This document shows positions 17,847-26,743 of a DNA stretch of 64,000 nt, piece after piece. The position numbers and the translations under genes were made by a program. Position 1 is the stretch's first letter, and each line of letters opens with the position of its first letter. Under the pieces are notes generated by a model. That model worked only from the letters and a program-made list of their open reading frames with translations. It was not told where the DNA came from and did not search any database. Source of the DNA: Bacillus cereus G9842 (GTDB lineage Bacteria > Bacillota > Bacilli > Bacillales > Bacillaceae_G); contig NC_011772.1 of assembly GCF_000021305.1 (NCBI RefSeq), positions 4,502,001 to 4,566,000 of the forward strand. The letters run 5' to 3'.

Positions 17847-19610
17847 CTATTTTTCAGTTGCTGATTTCGGTAAAACAACTGTAAACGTTGTCCCTTCTCC
17901 AACTTCACTATCTACTGTAATCGTACCTTGATGCGCCTCTACTAAATGCTTTACAATTGATAATCCAAGGCCTGTACCACCAGTATTTCTACTTCTCGCT
18001 TTATCCACTCGGTAAAAGCGTTCAAAAATACGCGGAATTTCCTCTTTACTAATACCAATTCCAGTATCCGATACTTTTATATAAGCATTATATTTATCTT
18101 CCGCTAACTCTACTGAAACAACGCCTCCAGCCGGTGTATATACGATCGCGTTATTAATTAAATTAATAAAGATTTGTTTCAGACGACTTGGATCTCCAAT
18201 AACAGAGGCACGTTTTAATACATTCACTTGTAAAGAGATTTCTTTTTCTCCTGCTTTATTATCAAGCACCATATGAATATCTTCAAGCAGCCCCTTCATA
18301 TCAACGGTTCCCATATTTAATTTAAATCCTTGTTGTTCGATCTTCGACAAATCTAATAAATCTTCAATTAACCCTTGCATGCGCTCACTTTCTTTTAAAA
18401 TAATGTGCAAGAAATGTTCGCAGAATTTTTTATTATCCATCGCTCCGTCTAAGAGTGTTTCTGAAAAACCTTTAATAGAAGTAATCGGTGTCTTTAATTC
18501 ATGAGAAACATTCGCTAAAAAGTCTTTTCTCATTTGTTCTAATTTCTTTAACTCTGTTATGTCATGGAATACGAGAACAATCCCTTTCCATTCATGGTTT
18601 GTCCCGATAATCGGTGCTCCATATACTTCAAAGTGCTTCCGCTCAATTCCAAGTGGCAATAACATTTGTTTACGCACTTTCACTTCTGTCATAAAGATTT
18701 CTTCTACAAGCTCAATAATTTCTGTATGATGAAACGATTCATAATATAAGCGATCTAAATATTCTTCATCTGTTACGTGAAAAGTTTCCTTATAAGAGCG
18801 GTTTACAAGGTTTATATATCCGCGGCTATCAATTAAAATCATTCCGCTTCCCATATTTTCAATTAACGTATGCAGACGATCTTGCTGCATTTCTTGTTCC
18901 AGTGTCATCTCTTGTAAGTTACGAGCTAAAATATTAATTGCTTTACTCAGCATTCCTGTTTCGTCCGAATGACTTTCGTATGCACGTGCTTTATAATTAC
19001 CCTTCGCCAATTCAATTGCAACTTTCGTAACTGATTCAATCGGCCTAATATATTGCCCTGTAATTTTCATACCTAAAAATACAACTACGAGACAAGCAAT
19101 GACAAATCCGATAATTAATAATCCCCACGTTTTTTGATGTACGTCTCTTAAAGGATCGATTGTACTTTTCACCAAAATGTATCCTTGTTTTCCTTCTACA
19201 TCTTGAACGAACACCGTATGATAAAATTGATTCTTTCGATCTGTCTCTTTCGTAATCACTTTACTTCGTTGTTTTGCCACTTCCGAAGAAAGTTCTTGAA
19301 TCGTCTCTGGACTAAATGCCAATTCTTGTCCTTTTCTATATTGAACTTTCTTTTTTTCATTCACAAATACGATAGAAGCTGGTATTTTTTCTTCTAACTT
19401 TTCAAATACGTATGGATTTTTTAGGACCTTATCAAAACCTTGCTCTTCTGCTAACGCCGCAACATACTCCGTCTCTTTTACCATTCTCTCTTTAGCATGA
19501 TCTATATAGTAGTTTTCAAACACAGTTTCTAGCAATAAGCCTAGTCCAACTAAAATAAATACAATAAGAGAAACAAATGTAAAAAGAAGCCTGGAACGAA
19601 ATTTATTCAT
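17847..19610 (-). CDS. phoR: Phosphate regulon sensor histidine kinase PhoR
   Basis: A 587-residue membrane kinase that phosphorylates PhoP under phosphate limitation. There is a first membrane segment near residues 8-28, an extracytoplasmic domain, a second membrane segment near 160-182, a HAMP linker, a PAS domain (LIDSRGYINLVN), the phospho-acceptor helix with SHELKTP (His near 368) and an ATPase domain with NLINNAIVYT, DTGIGI and GGTGLGLSIV. Its start overlaps the phoP stop by eight bases, so translation is coupled. Confidence 0.94.
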   Translation of the reverse strand: MNKFRSRLLFTFVSLIVFILVGLGLLLETVFENYYIDHAKERMVKETEYVAALAEEQGFDKVLKNPYVFEKLEEKIPASIVFVNEKKKVQYRKGQELAFSPETIQELSSEVAKQRSKVITKETDRKNQFYHTVFVQDVEGKQGYILVKSTIDPLRDVHQKTWGLLIIGFVIACLVVVFLGMKITGQYIRPIESVTKVAIELAKGNYKARAYESHSDETGMLSKAINILARNLQEMTLEQEMQQDRLHTLIENMGSGMILIDSRGYINLVNRSYKETFHVTDEEYLDRLYYESFHHTEIIELVEEIFMTEVKVRKQMLLPLGIERKHFEVYGAPIIGTNHEWKGIVLVFHDITELKKLEQMRKDFLANVSHELKTPITSIKGFSETLLDGAMDNKKFCEHFLHIILKESERMQGLIEDLLDLSKIEQQGFKLNMGTVDMKGLLEDIHMVLDNKAGEKEISLQVNVLKRASVIGDPSRLKQIFINLINNAIVYTPAGGVVSVELAEDKYNAYIKVSDTGIGISKEEIPRIFERFYRVDKARSRNTGGTGLGLSIVKHLVEAHQGTITVDSEVGEGTTFTVVLPKSATEK

Positions 19611-20322
19611 TCCCTTTTGGCTCCTCTAATTTATATCCTAAACCACGTATCGTTTTAATGTACGTCGGTTTTTTCGTATTTTGTTCAATTTTATCGCGCA
19701 AATGGCTAATATGAACATCAACAATTCGTGTATCACCAGCAAAATCGTAATTCCATACAGCACTTAATAATTGATCACGCGTCAACACGCGACTTTTATT
19801 TTTCGCGAGATACACAAGTAGTTCAAATTCTTTTGGTGTTAATTCAAGCTTTCTTCCTTGGAAATAAGCCTCATAAAACTCCGGTAAAATTTTAAGTTCT
19901 GCAATTGTAATGCTATCTTCATCTGGCGCTTCTGCAACTTGTTCTTCTTGTTGTAATTTCGTGCGGCGCAAAATTGCCTTCACACGAGCAACAACTTCTC
20001 TTGGACTAAATGGCTTCGTCATATAATCATCTGCCCCAAGTTCAAGACCTAGCACCTTATCAAACTCATCATCTTTTGCCGTTAACATTAAAATCGGCGT
20101 CATAACGCGCTGCAATCGTAATTCTTTACACACTTCCATACCATCCATTTTCGGAAGCATTAAATCTAATATAATTAAATCTGGGCGTTCTGTTGTCGCT
20201 TTTTGAAGCGCCATTTCTCCATCCATCGCTGTTATAACTTCAAACCCAGCTTGTTGTAAATTAAATTCAATTAAAGTTAAGATAAATTCCTCATCATCAA
20301 CTACTAAAATACGATTGTTCAT
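19603..20322 (-). CDS. phoP: Phosphate regulon response regulator PhoP
   Basis: A 239-residue OmpR-type regulator of phosphate scavenging genes. The receiver domain has the acidic pair DDEEF, the phospho-acceptor aspartate in LILDLMLP (about residue 53) and the conserved lysine in DYMTKPF. The C-terminal winged helix ends with RTIRGLGYKLE. It is the first gene of phoPR; upstream lies a stretch without genes that contains bcr1 and a small gene. Confidence 0.94.
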   Translation of the reverse strand: MNNRILVVDDEEFILTLIEFNLQQAGFEVITAMDGEMALQKATTERPDLIILDLMLPKMDGMEVCKELRLQRVMTPILMLTAKDDEFDKVLGLELGADDYMTKPFSPREVVARVKAILRRTKLQQEEQVAEAPDEDSITIAELKILPEFYEAYFQGRKLELTPKEFELLVYLAKNKSRVLTRDQLLSAVWNYDFAGDTRIVDVHISHLRDKIEQNTKKPTYIKTIRGLGYKLEEPKGNE

Positions 20323-20551
20323 TCTTTTCCTCCAAGTTATAGACTTGAAACCTTCTTCATCCTAGTATTTCCCCCGTTATTCTCATCATACTAGAAAACA
20401 AGGTCCCTCTCAATATAATTGTCTATTCATGGAGATCGTTTGTGTAGAATTGAGAAAGTAGACGTAATTACGCTTCACCTGCAACTACACAGGATTTTGC
20501 CAAACTTTATAGATTGCTCTCTCTTCTTTAAAGCTCACTTCCGTATGAACT

Positions 20552-20705
20552 ATAAAGTGAAACTTTAATCAGTGGGGGTTGTTCATTCCCCACTGATTAT
20601 TAGTTGAATCAATCGGGCTTTTACGGGCAGTTGATTCCCGACCTAACTTCTTTGCTTTCGCTGAATTTTGAGGTGGGATCTTACTGCCCGTTAATGCGGG
20701 ATAAA
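20552..20705 (-). repeat. bcr1 repeat, full-length copy, inside a small gene
   Basis: A 154-base element bounded by ATAAA at both ends (plus-strand reading). It shares almost its whole sequence with the copies at 54010 and 48081. Internal inverted repeats such as AATCAGTGGGGG/CCCCACTGATT and ACGGGCAGT are visible. I recognise it as the B. cereus-group repeat bcr1, a MITE-like sequence reported to duplicate five target bases. It interrupts the reading frame that starts at 20870. Confidence 0.85.
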
Positions 20706-20870
20706 ATCTTGATTTTGTGCTAGGAAAAACGAAAGAGCATACGCTATTTTATAATCTAGCGTTTCATATCCATCAAATAATCTCCCGTACATTTCATTCG
20801 CGATCAAATCGCCCCACACTTCAGTTTCTCGTATCGTTTCAAAGATAACTTCTTCTTTTTTCCACCTCAC
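20691..20870 (-). CDS. Small hypothetical protein, C-terminus replaced by bcr1
   Basis: A 59-codon frame begins with GTG (MRWKKEEVIFETIRE...) 12 bases behind AAAGGAG and ends in FIPH-stop, the last codons being supplied by bcr1. Removing bcr1 and one ATAAA duplication joins the frame at ...AQNQDFI to VHTEVSFKEERAIYKVWQNPV and a TAG at 20485-20487, giving an ancestral protein of about 78 residues. No family is recognised. Whether the shortened protein still works is unknown; it may be a pseudogene. Confidence 0.5.
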   Translation of the reverse strand: MRWKKEEVIFETIRETEVWGDLIANEMYGRLFDGYETLDYKIAYALSFFLAQNQDFIPH

Positions 20871-20960
20871 TTAAAAGAATCACTCCTTTCATTGACTTCA
20901 ATTACCGATATTTATATCATTAATCTTAATATATAAATTAATACAATCAGGAGGTCTATT

Positions 20961-21092
20961 ATGCGACTAATACTACCCATTCTATCTTTAGCAGTCACAT
21001 GTATCCTTGCTTTCAACGCTCCGAGCTGGGATACGATTAAAACGGGTTGCTCAGAATTTGCTGAAGGGTTCAAAGAAGGATTCTTCAACTAA
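20961..21092 (+). CDS. Small membrane peptide, 43 residues
   Basis: An ATG 7 bases behind AGGAGG opens a 43-codon frame with one hydrophobic segment (LILPILSLAVTCILAF) followed by NAPSWDTIKTG and an amphipathic tail EFAEGFKEGFF. It has its own terminator. I do not recognise a family. It resembles the 32-residue peptide encoded at 58365 in layout: MR start, one hydrophobic stretch, then SWD. Confidence 0.65.
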   Translation: MRLILPILSLAVTCILAFNAPSWDTIKTGCSEFAEGFKEGFFN

Positions 21093-21094
21093 AA

Positions 21095-21133
21095 ATAGCG
21101 CTAGCATCCTTATTCAAGGTATGCTAGCGCTAT
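21095..21133. terminator. Bidirectional terminator between small peptide gene and MaoC-like gene
   Basis: A 13-base-pair perfect stem ATAGCGCTAGCAT/ATGCTAGCGCTAT; T-rich flanks occur on both strands. Confidence 0.85.
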
Positions 21134-21148
21134 TCATATTTTCATCTT

Positions 21149-21622
21149 TTAAAAATTATCTAATGCTTTTTCCATAATGGAAACAGATTTATAAGGTGGC
21201 GTTACTGTTAATGAACCCTTTACAACAGTTTCTCCTTTTTCATCATGAGCAGATACAAGCATATCAATTGTATGTTCCTCCTCAGAAACAGCCACAACTT
21301 CAAAGTGGATTTGTAACGTTTCATAATGGTGAACATGCTTCACGAACGTAAGGTCCTTCCTAGTAATATGACTTCCTGGACCCGGTAAATATTTCGTAAC
21401 TGCCGTTGTAATCATTCCCGTTAGCATAATGCTTGGTACAATCGGCTTTTCATACGGAGTTTGGGATGCGTAATCATGCTGAATATATAATGGATTGGCA
21501 TCATTCGTTAACCCTAAGTACAATAACAAATCTTTATCCTCAATTTTTTCAGTGATAGATAATTTCTCTCCTACTGTAATTTCATCCATTTTACGACCAA
21601 TTTGAACTTTTTTCTTTAACAT
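21149..21622 (-). CDS. MaoC-like hotdog-fold dehydratase/thioesterase family protein
   Basis: A 157-residue protein of the (R)-specific enoyl-CoA hydratase group. The family's hydratase motif is suggested by LTNDANPLYIQHDYA, where D and H-like residues follow an N, then PIVPSIMLTGMI. Such proteins hydrate trans-2-enoyl-CoA or bind acyl-CoA. No adjacent fatty-acid gene helps to define the substrate. The ATG follows GGAGGGGG. It lies between a small peptide gene and mdh and is probably transcribed alone. Confidence 0.75.
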   Translation of the reverse strand: MLKKKVQIGRKMDEITVGEKLSITEKIEDKDLLLYLGLTNDANPLYIQHDYASQTPYEKPIVPSIMLTGMITTAVTKYLPGPGSHITRKDLTFVKHVHHYETLQIHFEVVAVSEEEHTIDMLVSAHDEKGETVVKGSLTVTPPYKSVSIMEKALDNF

Positions 21623-21793
21623 GTTACAACCCCCTCCGATTTTTTCACCTTATTATCCTACTAAAAGCGATACCTTATCCGAAATTTACTATGATGAGGG
21701 CAATGTATAGTATAAATCTACAGTTTCATTATAGGATATTACAAATGATAGCGTTTTCATATTATTTCAAAAAAACAATTCGGTAAATAGTAG

Positions 21794-21821
21794 AAAAAGA
21801 TTCGGAATCCCGAATCTTTTT
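21794..21821 (-). terminator. Terminator of the citZ-icd-mdh operon
   Basis: Stem AAAAAGATTCG/CGAATCTTTTT around a GAATC loop, 17 bases behind the mdh stop. Confidence 0.88.
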
Positions 21822-21837
21822 CACTACTATTCAATTA

Positions 21838-22776
21838 TTAAACAAGAACTTTCATTACGTTACGTACAGATTCTACAGAGCGATCTAACGCTTCTTTTTC
21901 ATCTGCAAGAAGTTCTAATTCAATAATTTTTTCAATTCCGTTACCACCTAGAATTACTGGTACCCCTAAGTAAAGGTCACTATAACCATACTCACCTTCA
22001 AGGTACGCAATAGCTGGTAATACACGGCGTTGATCTTTTAAGATTGCTTCTGTCATTTCAACTAAAGAAGCTGCTGGTGCGTAATATGCACTACCGTTTC
22101 CTAATAAGCCTACAATCTCACCGCCACCTTTACGTGTACGTTCTACGATTGCTTCTAAACGCTCTTTCGGAATTAACGTTTCTAACGGAATACCGCCTGC
22201 ATAAGAATAACGCACAAGAGGTACCATGTCGTCACCATGTCCACCAAGAACAAATCCTGTAATGTCTTTTACAGAAAGATTTAATTCTTGTGCGATGAAT
22301 GTACGGAAACGAGCTGTATCTAATACGCCCGATTGGCCAATTACACGCTCTTTCGGGAATCCTGCTTCTTTAAATACAGAATATGTCATTGCATCAACTG
22401 GATTTGTTAACACAACAATAATTGCATTTGGTGAATGTTTTGCAATGTCGCGCGTAATACTTTTCATAATTTTAGAGTTCGTTGCTACTAAGTCATCACG
22501 GCTCATACCAGGCTTACGTGCAATACCTGCTGTAATAACGACAACGTCAGAATCAGCAGTATCTGCGTAATCAGATGTTCCAATAATGTTAGCATCAAAA
22601 CCTTGTACTGGGCTCGCTTCTAACATATCTAACGCTTTCCCTTTTGTTGGATTTTCCAGTTGTGGAATGTCCACTAATACAACATCTGCAAGTTCTTTTT
22701 GTGCTAATAAGAATGCCGTTGTTGCTCCTGTAAATCCTGCACCGATGACTGAAACCTTCTTGCGTTTGATTGTCAT
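21838..22776 (-). CDS. mdh: Malate dehydrogenase
   Basis: A 312-residue NAD-dependent dehydrogenase interconverting malate and oxaloacetate in the TCA cycle. It belongs to the lactate-dehydrogenase-like branch: [15 protein letters not shown] binds [17 protein letters not shown] carries substrate arginines, and [10 protein letters not shown] holds the catalytic histidine. The start has an upstream GGGGGG-type site in the 19-base gap to icd. Last gene of citZ-icd-mdh. Confidence 0.97.
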
Positions 22777-22795
22777 AATTTACCCCCCGCTTTAA

Positions 22796-24088
22796 TTATG
22801 CGTTTTTGATTATCGCTACATCCATGTTTTTAATAAGCTCATTAGCAAACTCAGAACATTTCACTTCTGTTGCACCTTCCATTAGGCGAGCGAAGTCATA
22901 TGTTACTACTTTTGATGCAATTGTTTTCTCAACTGAATCTGTTACTAATTTCGCAGCTTCGTTCCATCCTAAGTGTTCTAATAATAATACACCTGAAAGA
23001 AGAACTGAAGATGGGTTTACTTTATCTAAACCTGCATATTTTGGAGCTGTACCATGTGTAGCTTCAAAGATAGCATGTCCAGTCACATAGTTAATGTTTG
23101 CACCAGGTGCAATACCAATTCCACCTACTTGTGCAGCAAGTGCATCAGAGATATAGTCACCATTTAAGTTCATTGTTGCAACAACATCGAACTCACGTGG
23201 ACGAGTTAAAATTTGTTGTAAGAAGATGTCTGCAATAGAATCTTTTACGATGATTTTTCCAGCCACTTCAGCGTCTGCCATCGCTTTATTCGCTGCATCT
23301 TTACCATCTTTTTCAACAATGCGATCATATTCAGCCCAAGTAAATACTTTGTCGCCGAATTCTTGTTCCGCTACTTCGTAACCCCAGTTTTTGAAAGCAC
23401 CTTCTGTAAATTTCATAATGTTTCCTTTATGAACTAATGTAACAGAAGAGCGTTTTTCGTTAATTGCATATTGAATTGCAGCACGAACAAGACGCTTTGT
23501 CCCTTCTTCTGAGATTGGTTTAATACCAATACCAGATGTTTCTGGGAAGCGGATTTTATTAACACCCATTGCTTCTTTTAAGAAAGCAAGAACTTTTTCT
23601 GCTTCTGGAGATCCTTGTGCATATTCAATTCCAGCATAAATGTCTTCTGTATTTTCACGGAAAATAACCATATCAGTATCTTCCGGACGTTTTACAGGTG
23701 AAGGAACACCTTCAAAATAACGAACTGGACGTAGACATACATATAGATCTAATTCTTGACGAAGTGCTACGTTTAGAGAACGAATACCACCGCCAACTGG
23801 AGTTGTAAGTGGACCTTTAATTGCGATTAAATATTCGCGGATTAAATTTAAAGTCTCTTCTGGTAACCACTCGCCTGTTTGGTTGAAAGCTTTTTCCCCT
23901 GCAAGCACTTCTTTCCAAACGATTTTCTTCTCACCATCATAAGCTTTTTCAACTGCTGCTTCTATTACGCGAGATGCAGCTGCCCAAATATCAGGACCAA
24001 TTCCATCTCCTTCAATAAATGGAATAATCGGATTGTTTGGTACATTCATAACACCATTAGTTACAGTAATTTTTTCACCTGTCGTCAA
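22796..24088 (-). CDS. icd: Isocitrate dehydrogenase, NADP-dependent
   Basis: A 430-residue TCA-cycle enzyme that oxidises isocitrate to 2-oxoglutarate. Seen are [12 protein letters not shown], the substrate serine in [12 protein letters not shown], the [14 protein letters not shown] block and the NADP-binding [11 protein letters not shown] region. The TTG at 24088 is 8 bases behind GGGGG and gives the family start MTTGEKITV; an ATG 15 bases upstream overlaps that ribosome-binding site and is rejected. Second gene of the operon with citZ and mdh. Confidence 0.96.
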   Translation of the reverse strand: MTTGEKITVTNGVMNVPNNPIIPFIEGDGIGPDIWAAASRVIEAAVEKAYDGEKKIVWKEVLAGEKAFNQTGEWLPEETLNLIREYLIAIKGPLTTPVGGGIRSLNVALRQELDLYVCLRPVRYFEGVPSPVKRPEDTDMVIFRENTEDIYAGIEYAQGSPEAEKVLAFLKEAMGVNKIRFPETSGIGIKPISEEGTKRLVRAAIQYAINEKRSSVTLVHKGNIMKFTEGAFKNWGYEVAEQEFGDKVFTWAEYDRIVEKDGKDAANKAMADAEVAGKIIVKDSIADIFLQQILTRPREFDVVATMNLNGDYISDALAAQVGGIGIAPGANINYVTGHAIFEATHGTAPKYAGLDKVNPSSVLLSGVLLLEHLGWNEAAKLVTDSVEKTIASKVVTYDFARLMEGATEVKCSEFANELIKNMDVAIIKNA

Positions 24089-24125
24089 TGTGATAACCCC
24101 CATGTTTGAAATTTCATATGTATGA

Positions 24126-24149
24126 AACTGAGGGAATAACCCCTCAGTT
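24126..24149. other. Intercistronic hairpin between citZ and icd
   Basis: AACTGAGG/CCTCAGTT can pair around a short loop 40 bases ahead of icd. It lacks a long T-run, so it may be an RNA-processing or partial attenuation site rather than a full terminator. Confidence 0.4.
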
Positions 24150-24248
24150 CAAACCGTTAGTCAAATTAAAATATTCTAATCATTACATCTTTCCGAAAAA
24201 ATCAGACTTTTGAAAGCGTATTTTCACTATCAAAATAGTGTTTTTTGC

Positions 24249-25364
24249 TTATCTTTGTGCGATTGGAACATACACTTGATGCGTTGGTCCATTATAATCA
24301 GCACGTGGACGGATTAAACGGTTATTTTCATATTGTTCTAGAATATGAGCTAACCAGCCTGACATACGGCTAATTGCAAAAATAGGTGTAAATAAGTCAT
24401 GGTCAATTCCTAAACAATGGTATACAGAAGCTGAATAGAAATCAACATTTGGTGGAAGACCTTTTTCTTTTGTTACAATGTCTTCAATTTTGATAGACAT
24501 ATTATACCATTTGTCTTCTCCTAAAAGCACGCATAATCTCTTAGACATTTCACGTAAGTGTTTTGCACGTGGATCACCCTGCTCATACACACGGTGGCCA
24601 AAGCCCATGATTTTCACTTTATTTTGAAGAGCATTATGAATATATGATTCTACATTTTCTTCTTCGCCAATTTCAGTTAACATCTTCATTACATTTTCAT
24701 TTGCCCCACCGTGAAGAGGACCTTTTAATGCACCAATTGCTGCTGTAATACCAGAATATACATCTGAAAGTGTAGCTACGCAAACACGTGCAGTAAATGT
24801 AGAAGCGTTTAACTCATGATCTGCATGAAGTACAAGTGCCTTATCAAAAGCTTCAATTTCAACTTCATTTGGCTCGCGATCATTTAACATGTACAAGAAG
24901 TTTGCAGCTAATGATAAATCCTTTCTTGGCTCAACAATATCTAAACCTTTACGGATTCTCGCGTAAGCAGCAACTAAAGTTCCCACTTGAGCCTGTAATT
25001 TAACCGCTTTCAAATAATTAGACTTTTCATCCATAATTTCAGCGCTCTCATCGTATAATGATAGCATGGAAATTGCAGTTCGTAAAACAGACATCGGATG
25101 TGCAATTTTTAAATCTACTTGTTTCAAATATGTTAAAATCTCACCTGGAACTTTATAGTATTCAGATACAATTTCATTAAATTCCGCTAGTTCTTTTTCA
25201 TTAGGAAGCTTGCGGTGCCATAATAAGTACACTACTTCTTCAAACGTAGCATTCTCAGCTAAATCATCAATATTATACCCAACATAAGTTAATGTATCAT
25301 CAATAATAGAGCTCACAGATGATGTTGTTGCTACTACCCCTTCTAAACCTCGAATAACAGTCAT
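24249..25364 (-). CDS. citZ: Citrate synthase
   Basis: A 371-residue citrate synthase that condenses acetyl-CoA with oxaloacetate. The active-site histidines are visible in LHADHELNAST and LKGPLHGGANE, the late one in MGFGHRVYEQGDPRAKHL, and the catalytic aspartate in NVDFYSASVY. The ATG at 25364 (MTVIRGLEGV) lies 6 bases behind AAGGAGAG; eleven upstream codons in frame are leader. It heads the citZ-icd-mdh operon and has a long 5' leader with a strong hairpin. Confidence 0.96.
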   Translation of the reverse strand: MTVIRGLEGVVATTSSVSSIIDDTLTYVGYNIDDLAENATFEEVVYLLWHRKLPNEKELAEFNEIVSEYYKVPGEILTYLKQVDLKIAHPMSVLRTAISMLSLYDESAEIMDEKSNYLKAVKLQAQVGTLVAAYARIRKGLDIVEPRKDLSLAANFLYMLNDREPNEVEIEAFDKALVLHADHELNASTFTARVCVATLSDVYSGITAAIGALKGPLHGGANENVMKMLTEIGEEENVESYIHNALQNKVKIMGFGHRVYEQGDPRAKHLREMSKRLCVLLGEDKWYNMSIKIEDIVTKEKGLPPNVDFYSASVYHCLGIDHDLFTPIFAISRMSGWLAHILEQYENNRLIRPRADYNGPTHQVYVPIAQR

Positions 25365-25532
25365 GACATTCTCTCCTTTTCCTGAAAATTCTCCCAACCT
25401 TGCTCCTTATATCTATTTGCTCCCCTTATGAATTATGAACGCCCGTTCACTCTTTAGGCAAGCAAAATGCACGATCATGCAAATTTGTTGCGATGTTCCC
25501 CTCTTATTGTCCATGGTTTACATGGAAAGCAT

Positions 25533-25564
25533 GAGCGTGAATGTCTCCCCGAATCCTCACGCTC
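25533..25564 (-). promoter_or_regulatory. Hairpin in the citZ leader region
   Basis: GAGCGTGA/TCACGCTC forms an 8-base-pair stem with a 16-base loop about 170 bases ahead of citZ. The rest of 25365-25611 holds no convincing gene; a small palindrome GAACGCCCGTTC lies at 25438-25449. In B. subtilis aconitase is reported to bind the citZ leader RNA, so this hairpin is a candidate element, but that is inference. Confidence 0.35.
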
Positions 25565-25611
25565 AAAACAACAAGTTAGTGAGGAAAATACATTCCGAAG
25601 AGTTTTATGAT

Positions 25612-25660
25612 AAAAACAACATAAAACAATATCATTATAAAATTGTTTTATGTTGTTTTT
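25612..25660 (-). terminator. Very stable terminator downstream of ytwI
   Basis: An 18-base-pair perfect stem, AAAACAACATAAAACAAT with its complement, is flanked by A- and T-runs. It separates ytwI from citZ and could act in both directions. Confidence 0.88.
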
Positions 25661-25784
25661 ATTTTATCTGGTGTAAAGTCTCTGCTGTTATGTAACTTTT
25701 CAAAGTTTCTAATCCTATTATAAACAATTATCTGACTTTTGTGAACAGAAAGAATTCAAAAATTTTATATTACTATAAAATTCC

Positions 25785-26246
25785 TTATTTAAACATTTGT
25801 ATAATACTCATAACCGCATAGGCAATTCCAGCCCCAATTAACGGACCAACAGCAACCCCATTAAATAACGCAACCGCTATAATTGTCCCAAAAACAAGCG
25901 CAGTTGTAATATGAGGATCCGTTGTCAACAATTGCACGCCGCCTTTCGCTAACAAAGCGACTGCTACACCTGAAGCTAAAGCAATCCACGCATAATACGA
26001 TTTCGCCGCTTCTCCAAGTTGTTTAAAACCTATTTCCCCCGTCGCAATCGGTACGAGCACCGCTATTGTAATGACCGTTACACCTAGGTTAATTCCTTTC
26101 GTTTGTAAATAAGGAAAGACCTTATCTCCTAAAAACGTAAATTTTAATAGAAATAACACCCCAATAGCTACAGTAAGCGATTGGTTTTTAGCAATAAGTC
26201 CTATAATAAGTAGTATGAATAAAAATAACGTTGACTGACTAATCAT
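25785..26246 (-). CDS. ytwI: UPF0756 (DUF441) membrane protein
   Basis: A 153-residue hydrophobic protein with about four membrane segments and glycine-rich turns (ATGEIGFKQLGEA, GVAVGPLIGAGIAY), matching the UPF0756 family, whose function is unknown. In B. subtilis the equivalent gene ytwI also stands next to citZ and ytvI. It is preceded by GAAAGGAAGTG and followed by a strong terminator, so it is likely monocistronic. Confidence 0.85.
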   Translation of the reverse strand: MISQSTLFLFILLIIGLIAKNQSLTVAIGVLFLLKFTFLGDKVFPYLQTKGINLGVTVITIAVLVPIATGEIGFKQLGEAAKSYYAWIALASGVAVALLAKGGVQLLTTDPHITTALVFGTIIAVALFNGVAVGPLIGAGIAYAVMSIIQMFK

Positions 26247-26571
26247 GTTTACACTTCCTTTCTGAAAATAATGAACTCATTTCCAAACAAAAATACCTTT
26301 AAACCTATCGTTATACATGCTATACAGATGCCTATTTATCGATAACACCTTCAATTTTTTATACATTCTAAAAAGAGACTTTCACCAAAAAAATTTAAGC
26401 ATGTATACATTTTTGAAAACAGTCGTCTCTTCTTTCTTTTCTAATAAGAAACAGGTAAAATAAAAAGAAGAGAAAATGAAGTTTTTACCATATAGTAGTA
26501 GCATCACGAATAGGCTTTCACAGCCATTCATATACCGAAAAAAGCAGGCTAAATCCATCATTCCACTATAA
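26247..26571. other. Intergenic stretch without a supported gene
   Basis: AT-rich DNA between the divergently transcribed ytwI and ytvI. A 31-codon frame at 26476-26571 has only a weak AGAAGAG ahead of it and no family features. The region probably holds the promoters of both genes, but no clear -35/-10 pair was found. Confidence 0.4.
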
Positions 26572-26665
26572 CATAAAGTAACACTTTAATCAGTTGGGCA
26601 TCTTCCACTGATTATTGGCCTTCATCAATTGGGCTTTGGCGGGAGATTTACTGCCGCTAAAGTAA
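26572..26665 (-). repeat. Degenerate bcr1 copy
   Basis: Reading ATAAAGTAACACTTTAATCAG, then a decayed TTCCACTGATTATTGG, then CATCAATTGGGCTTT and GGGAGATTTACTGCCG, it follows the bcr1 order with many changes and lacks the far end. A further short piece, CTTTAATCAG, follows at about 26669. Confidence 0.6.
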
Positions 26666-26743
26666 GACTTTAATCAGCAGAGCACGCTAGTTATAAGTTG
26701 AACGAATTAGGATAATCCAAATCGGAATGGGAGGTATACATCT

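Noticed and set aside
25435..25695. Plus-strand frame of 86 codons across the citZ leader
   Set aside because: No ribosome-binding site or family features; it runs through the ytwI terminator and the citZ leader hairpin, both better supported.
26476..26571. 31-codon frame between ytwI and ytvI
   Set aside because: Only a weak AGAAGAG ahead, no hydrophobic or conserved pattern, and it ends at a decayed bcr1 copy.
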